Below are positions 61,409-64,000 of a DNA stretch of 64,000 bases, piece by piece. The notes beneath the pieces are model-generated. The model had not been told where the DNA came from and ran no database searches. It saw nothing but the letters and a program-made list of their open reading frames with translations. The stretch's first letter is position 1; every line of letters begins with the position of its first letter. The stretch covers positions 744,001 to 808,000 of the forward strand of contig CP179201.1 of NCBI GenBank assembly GCA_051201605.1, written 5' to 3'. Source of the DNA: CABZJG01 sp902512685. GTDB lineage: Bacteria; Pseudomonadota; Alphaproteobacteria; Rhodobacterales; Rhodobacteraceae. The position numbers and the translations under genes were made by a program.

Positions 61409-62641
61409 TTAGTTCAAGAAGCCTTTTTCTTTGGCTGCTGTCGTATAAGCGGCCTCTACATCCGCCAAAGCTTGCTCAGCGGACTCGTTCCCTTGAAGGA
61501 AATCGGAAAGCTCACCGCCCAATGCTCCATGCAACGTGCCCATAAATGGAAGCATAGGATATGGGTTTGCACCACCCGCAGCTGTCGCAGCAACACCGGC
61601 AGCTGTTGCGTCGGGAACATACCCTTCGATAAGCCACGGTGCGAGGTCATTATTGGCTTTTACCATATCGGTTGAGATACCATTAATCATCGCAATAAAG
61701 GTAGCTTCTGCATCTGCATCAGAGACATTTTTGGCAATGGTAAATCCATCCCACCAAAGCGTAGAAGCTGGTGTCGAGCCACCGCCCCAAGTTGGCGCTG
61801 CGGCCAGAACCGTTGCGCTTGTGATCGCCTCGGTTGAGCCCTCATCATCCAAAATAGGTGCCCCACGAGACCCCCAAAGGGTTGCCATTGCGAGATTGCC
61901 TGCTTCCCATAGTGCGGCTGTTGCGTTTGAATCGAAGGTCAAGAAGTCTGGGTCGGAATACTCAGTAAGCGCCTTCAACATATTTAGGGTTGCAACACCG
62001 TGATCATTGTTGATCGCGACTTCAGCTGTGCCGGGATTAAACATCGCGGCACCGGTACCCATGTACATATTGACGAATTCTTCACCAAGGTTCCATCCGG
62101 TTTTGGTGTTAAGTGCGACCGGGTACTCCATAATTCCTTGATCACGGATTGCTTCTGCAGCATTCAATACATCTTCATATGTGCTCGGAACATCGACACT
62201 GGCTTGTTCTAGAATATCAGAGCGATAAAAAAGATGCTGGGCATTTGCCATGAAAGCAATGGCCATGATTTCACCGTCCATTGTTATCAACTGGTTGGGG
62301 TTTAGACTGCTGCCATGTTTTGCAACGAGGTCATCTAACGACCGTACCAGACCTTCGTTCAACAAAGGCACGATCGAGCCGTTTGAAATGACTGCACTGG
62401 AATATTGAGCTGGATTAGCAGATAGAGCTGCAACTTGAAGATCTCGGTGCTCACTGGTTGCATTGATGGTGACTTCTACACCGTCTCCGGCGCATTCTGC
62501 GGCGGCGGCGGTGACGGCATTAATTGCGGCAAAATCATTGGAAAGAATGCTAACATTCCCACCTGAAATGCCACAACCGGCAAATGCTGCGCTTGAGAGC
62601 AGTGCCATAGAACCGGCTAGAGTGATAGATTTGAAGTACAT
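61409..62641 (-). CDS. ABC extracellular solute-binding protein (family 1)
   Basis: 410 residues with a signal peptide ('YFKSITLAGSMALLSSAAFA', cleavage after AFA). The mature part begins 'GCGISGGNVSILSNDFAAIN' and shows CUT1 binding-protein features: 'SAVISNGSIVPLLNEGLVRS' and 'TLWWDGFTIAKNVSDADAEA'. A Cys two residues after the cleavage site might allow lipid attachment, but no lipobox is clear. It binds the substrate in the periplasm and delivers it to the two permeases. Confidence 0.9.
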   Translation of the reverse strand: MYFKSITLAGSMALLSSAAFAGCGISGGNVSILSNDFAAINAVTAAAAECAGDGVEVTINATSEHRDLQVAALSANPAQYSSAVISNGSIVPLLNEGLVRSLDDLVAKHGSSLNPNQLITMDGEIMAIAFMANAQHLFYRSDILEQASVDVPSTYEDVLNAAEAIRDQGIMEYPVALNTKTGWNLGEEFVNMYMGTGAAMFNPGTAEVAINNDHGVATLNMLKALTEYSDPDFLTFDSNATAALWEAGNLAMATLWGSRGAPILDDEGSTEAITSATVLAAAPTWGGGSTPASTLWWDGFTIAKNVSDADAEATFIAMINGISTDMVKANNDLAPWLIEGYVPDATAAGVAATAAGGANPYPMLPFMGTLHGALGGELSDFLQGNESAEQALADVEAAYTTAAKEKGFLN

Positions 62642-62709
62642 AATTTTCTCCCTGTTTGGTTGTAATAGTCTTGAGGAATTGCACCCGCTTGTGGGTGATT
62701 AGTTGCGGG

Positions 62710-63762
62710 TCAATCGACCCTGATAGCGCCTCCTGTTATCGCGTCGAACAAGTGGCAGTTATGTGCTGGCACATGAATGGAAACCGTGTCTCCGATGTCA
62801 GCGCGGAAGCTCTTGTCGGCTTTTACGCTTACAATCACGCCACCTATCCGTACGGTGACCATGGTGGCATCGCCCAAAAGCTCTAATGTGTAAATCGGTG
62901 CGGAAATCTGACCGCTGCTGGTGGATACCTTTGCATCTTCTGCCCGAAATCCGAGCGTTGCTTTGCCATCCGGTGCACTAAGGCCAGGAATGGTAACATT
63001 TTCTGCAGAAAAGACACCTTTTGAAATTTCACCATCGAGCAAATTCATTGCCGGTGAGCCAATGAAACCAGCCACAAAAGTATTGGCTGGTTTGTCATAG
63101 ATTTCTGTTGGTGACCCCACCTGCTGGACGATACCTTTTTCCATCACCACGACGCGATCGGCCAAAGTCATGGCTTCAATTTGGTCATGGGTGACGTAAA
63201 TTGTTGTCACTGCCAGTTCATGGCTCAGGTTTTTGATCTGCGCCCGTGTCGAAACCCGCAGCTTGGCATCCAAGTTTGACAGCGGCTCATCCATCAAGAA
63301 CACATTTGGTTCCCGAATAATGGCCCGGGCAAGGGCGACCCGTTGGCGTTGGCCGCCTGACAATTCAGCAGGCTTGCGGTGCAAAAAGTCGTTTAATTCG
63401 ACCATCTGTGCAGCATGACGCACCTTGGCATCATGGCTGCTACGTTCAATGCCTCTTACTTTCAGCGGAAAGCGAATATTTTCATAGACATTCATATTCG
63501 GGTAAAGCGCATAACTTTGGAACACCATGGAAACATCGCGATCCTTTGGTTCCAGATCATTGATCACTTTTCCATCGATCAATATCTCGCCTTCTGTGAC
63601 ATCTTCTAGTCCGGCAATCATACGCATCGTGGTGGTTTTGCCGCAGCCAGATGGCCCCAAAAGAACCAAGAACTCACGATCAGCAATGGTCAGGTCAAAG
63701 TTATCTACGGCCACAAAGGACCCCCAGCGCTTTCCCACACTGCGCAGTTGAATTTCCGCCAT
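62710..63762 (-). CDS. ABC transporter ATPase (UgpC/MalK-like)
   Basis: 350 residues. Walker A 'LLGPSGCGKTTTMRMIAG', Q-loop 'VFQSYALYPNMNVYENIRFP', signature 'LSGGQRQRVALARAI', Walker B 'VFLMDEPLSNLDAKLR' and H-loop 'YVTHDQIEAM' are all intact. The C-terminal third is a TOBE/OB regulatory domain ('PGLSAPDGKATLGFRAED'). It is the first gene of the long minus-strand operon, 68 bases ahead of the binding-protein gene, and its promoter contains two LacI-type operators. Confidence 0.93.
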   Translation of the reverse strand: MAEIQLRSVGKRWGSFVAVDNFDLTIADREFLVLLGPSGCGKTTTMRMIAGLEDVTEGEILIDGKVINDLEPKDRDVSMVFQSYALYPNMNVYENIRFPLKVRGIERSSHDAKVRHAAQMVELNDFLHRKPAELSGGQRQRVALARAIIREPNVFLMDEPLSNLDAKLRVSTRAQIKNLSHELAVTTIYVTHDQIEAMTLADRVVVMEKGIVQQVGSPTEIYDKPANTFVAGFIGSPAMNLLDGEISKGVFSAENVTIPGLSAPDGKATLGFRAEDAKVSTSSGQISAPIYTLELLGDATMVTVRIGGVIVSVKADKSFRADIGDTVSIHVPAHNCHLFDAITGGAIRVD

Positions 63763-63782
63763 ATGGATTCCCTAAATCACCC

Positions 63783-63798
63783 TTGCATACGTTTGCAA
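63783..63798. promoter_or_regulatory. LacI-type operator O1
   Basis: TTGCATACGTTTGCAA, a 16-base inverted repeat with one mismatched pair, 20 bases upstream of the ABC ATPase start. Same core as O2. Confidence 0.75.
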
Positions 63799-63836
63799 AC
63801 TAAACGTGTCTGAGAAAATTACTTTAAGCAAGGGTT

Positions 63837-63856
63837 TTTTGCATACGTATGCAAAA
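63837..63856. promoter_or_regulatory. LacI-type operator O2
   Basis: TTTTGCATACGTATGCAAAA is a perfect 20-base palindrome with the central CG typical of LacI-family sites. Its centre is 56 bases from that of O1, so a looped repressor tetramer is possible. It lies between the divergent ABC operon and the SnoaL-like gene at 63930. Confidence 0.8.
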
Positions 63857-63929
63857 TAGTGTTTACTGAATCACAGCTATGGTGATAAAGCCGGTTTTAG
63901 GCCAGATGATGTTAAGCATCTGTGGAACA

Positions 63930-64000
63930 ATGGAAAAAACAATGACGTTTCAATCTGAAAAGCAAATTGTGCGGGACTTCTATCGCGCCTTAGAAAATGC
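63930..64000 (+). CDS. SnoaL/NTF2-like protein, N-terminus (runs off window)
   Basis: Starts at ATG 63930 (or 63942) and encodes 'TFQSEKQIVRDFYRALENA', the usual first helix of SnoaL-like/ester-cyclase proteins. Only about 23 codons are in the window. It diverges from the ABC operon and shares its LacI-type operators, so it probably belongs to the same regulon. Confidence 0.6.
   Translation, partial: MEKTMTFQSEKQIVRDFYRALEN

Overview
The window looks like a chromosomal stretch of a marine alphaproteobacterium, most likely Rhodobacteraceae (Roseobacter group). The basis is gene style: DUF6538-type tyrosine integrases, a ccoI-ccoS remnant, MttB-family and PuuB/DadA-like genes, a five-step Hut pathway and sugar-type ABC operons. 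This is inference from gene families, not a database match. No rRNA, tRNA or CRISPR was recognised.

Layout. (1) 0-7.4 kb is wreckage: a 5' fragment of a DMT permease, integrase pieces, a VOC protein, and two identical 1199-bp IS3-family copies in inverted orientation around an integrase. (2) 7.75-15.2 kb is a GC-rich, tightly overlapping operon: GntR regulator, DapA-family lyase, aldehyde dehydrogenase, MttB-family methyltransferase, two SDRs and an FAD amine oxidase. It probably degrades an N-methylated amine or betaine. A 365-bp inverted repeat (4656-5020 and 16445-16809), carrying an 11-unit heptamer array, flanks the operon and a DMT permease. (3) 17.5-25.6 kb is a complete hut cluster (hutC, D, F, I, H, G, U) for histidine to glutamate plus formate, with HutC-type operators in the divergent promoters.

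(4) 25.6-49 kb is a low-GC accessory mosaic. Small single genes (NTF2-like, ferredoxin-fold/Dabb-like, DUF3764), a cyclase-TPR regulator, transporters (AzlCD remnant, LysE, MFS, SLC13), an SDR and a bactofilin alternate with truncated integrase, IS3, IS6, IS481 and phage (portal, holin-like) fragments. The same phage gene junction is occupied twice, by unrelated small genes. Three integrase 5' stubs sit just downstream of one shared att-like core; a fourth core copy lacks a stub. Solo IS6 5' ends recur between metabolic genes.

(5) 49.2-64 kb returns to ordinary operon structure: trmL, then one long minus-strand catabolic operon running from 63.76 kb to 49.99 kb. It holds an ABC sugar-type importer, several SnoaL/NTF2-fold proteins, a HisD/HpsN-type dehydrogenase, an SDR, a LacI regulator, a bicupin, a MetE-like protein, an alpha/beta hydrolase and an RraA-like protein. 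Two LacI palindromes lie between it and a divergent SnoaL-like gene that runs off the window. The substrate is unknown; this cluster and the cassette-like mosaic are the best candidates for undescribed biology.
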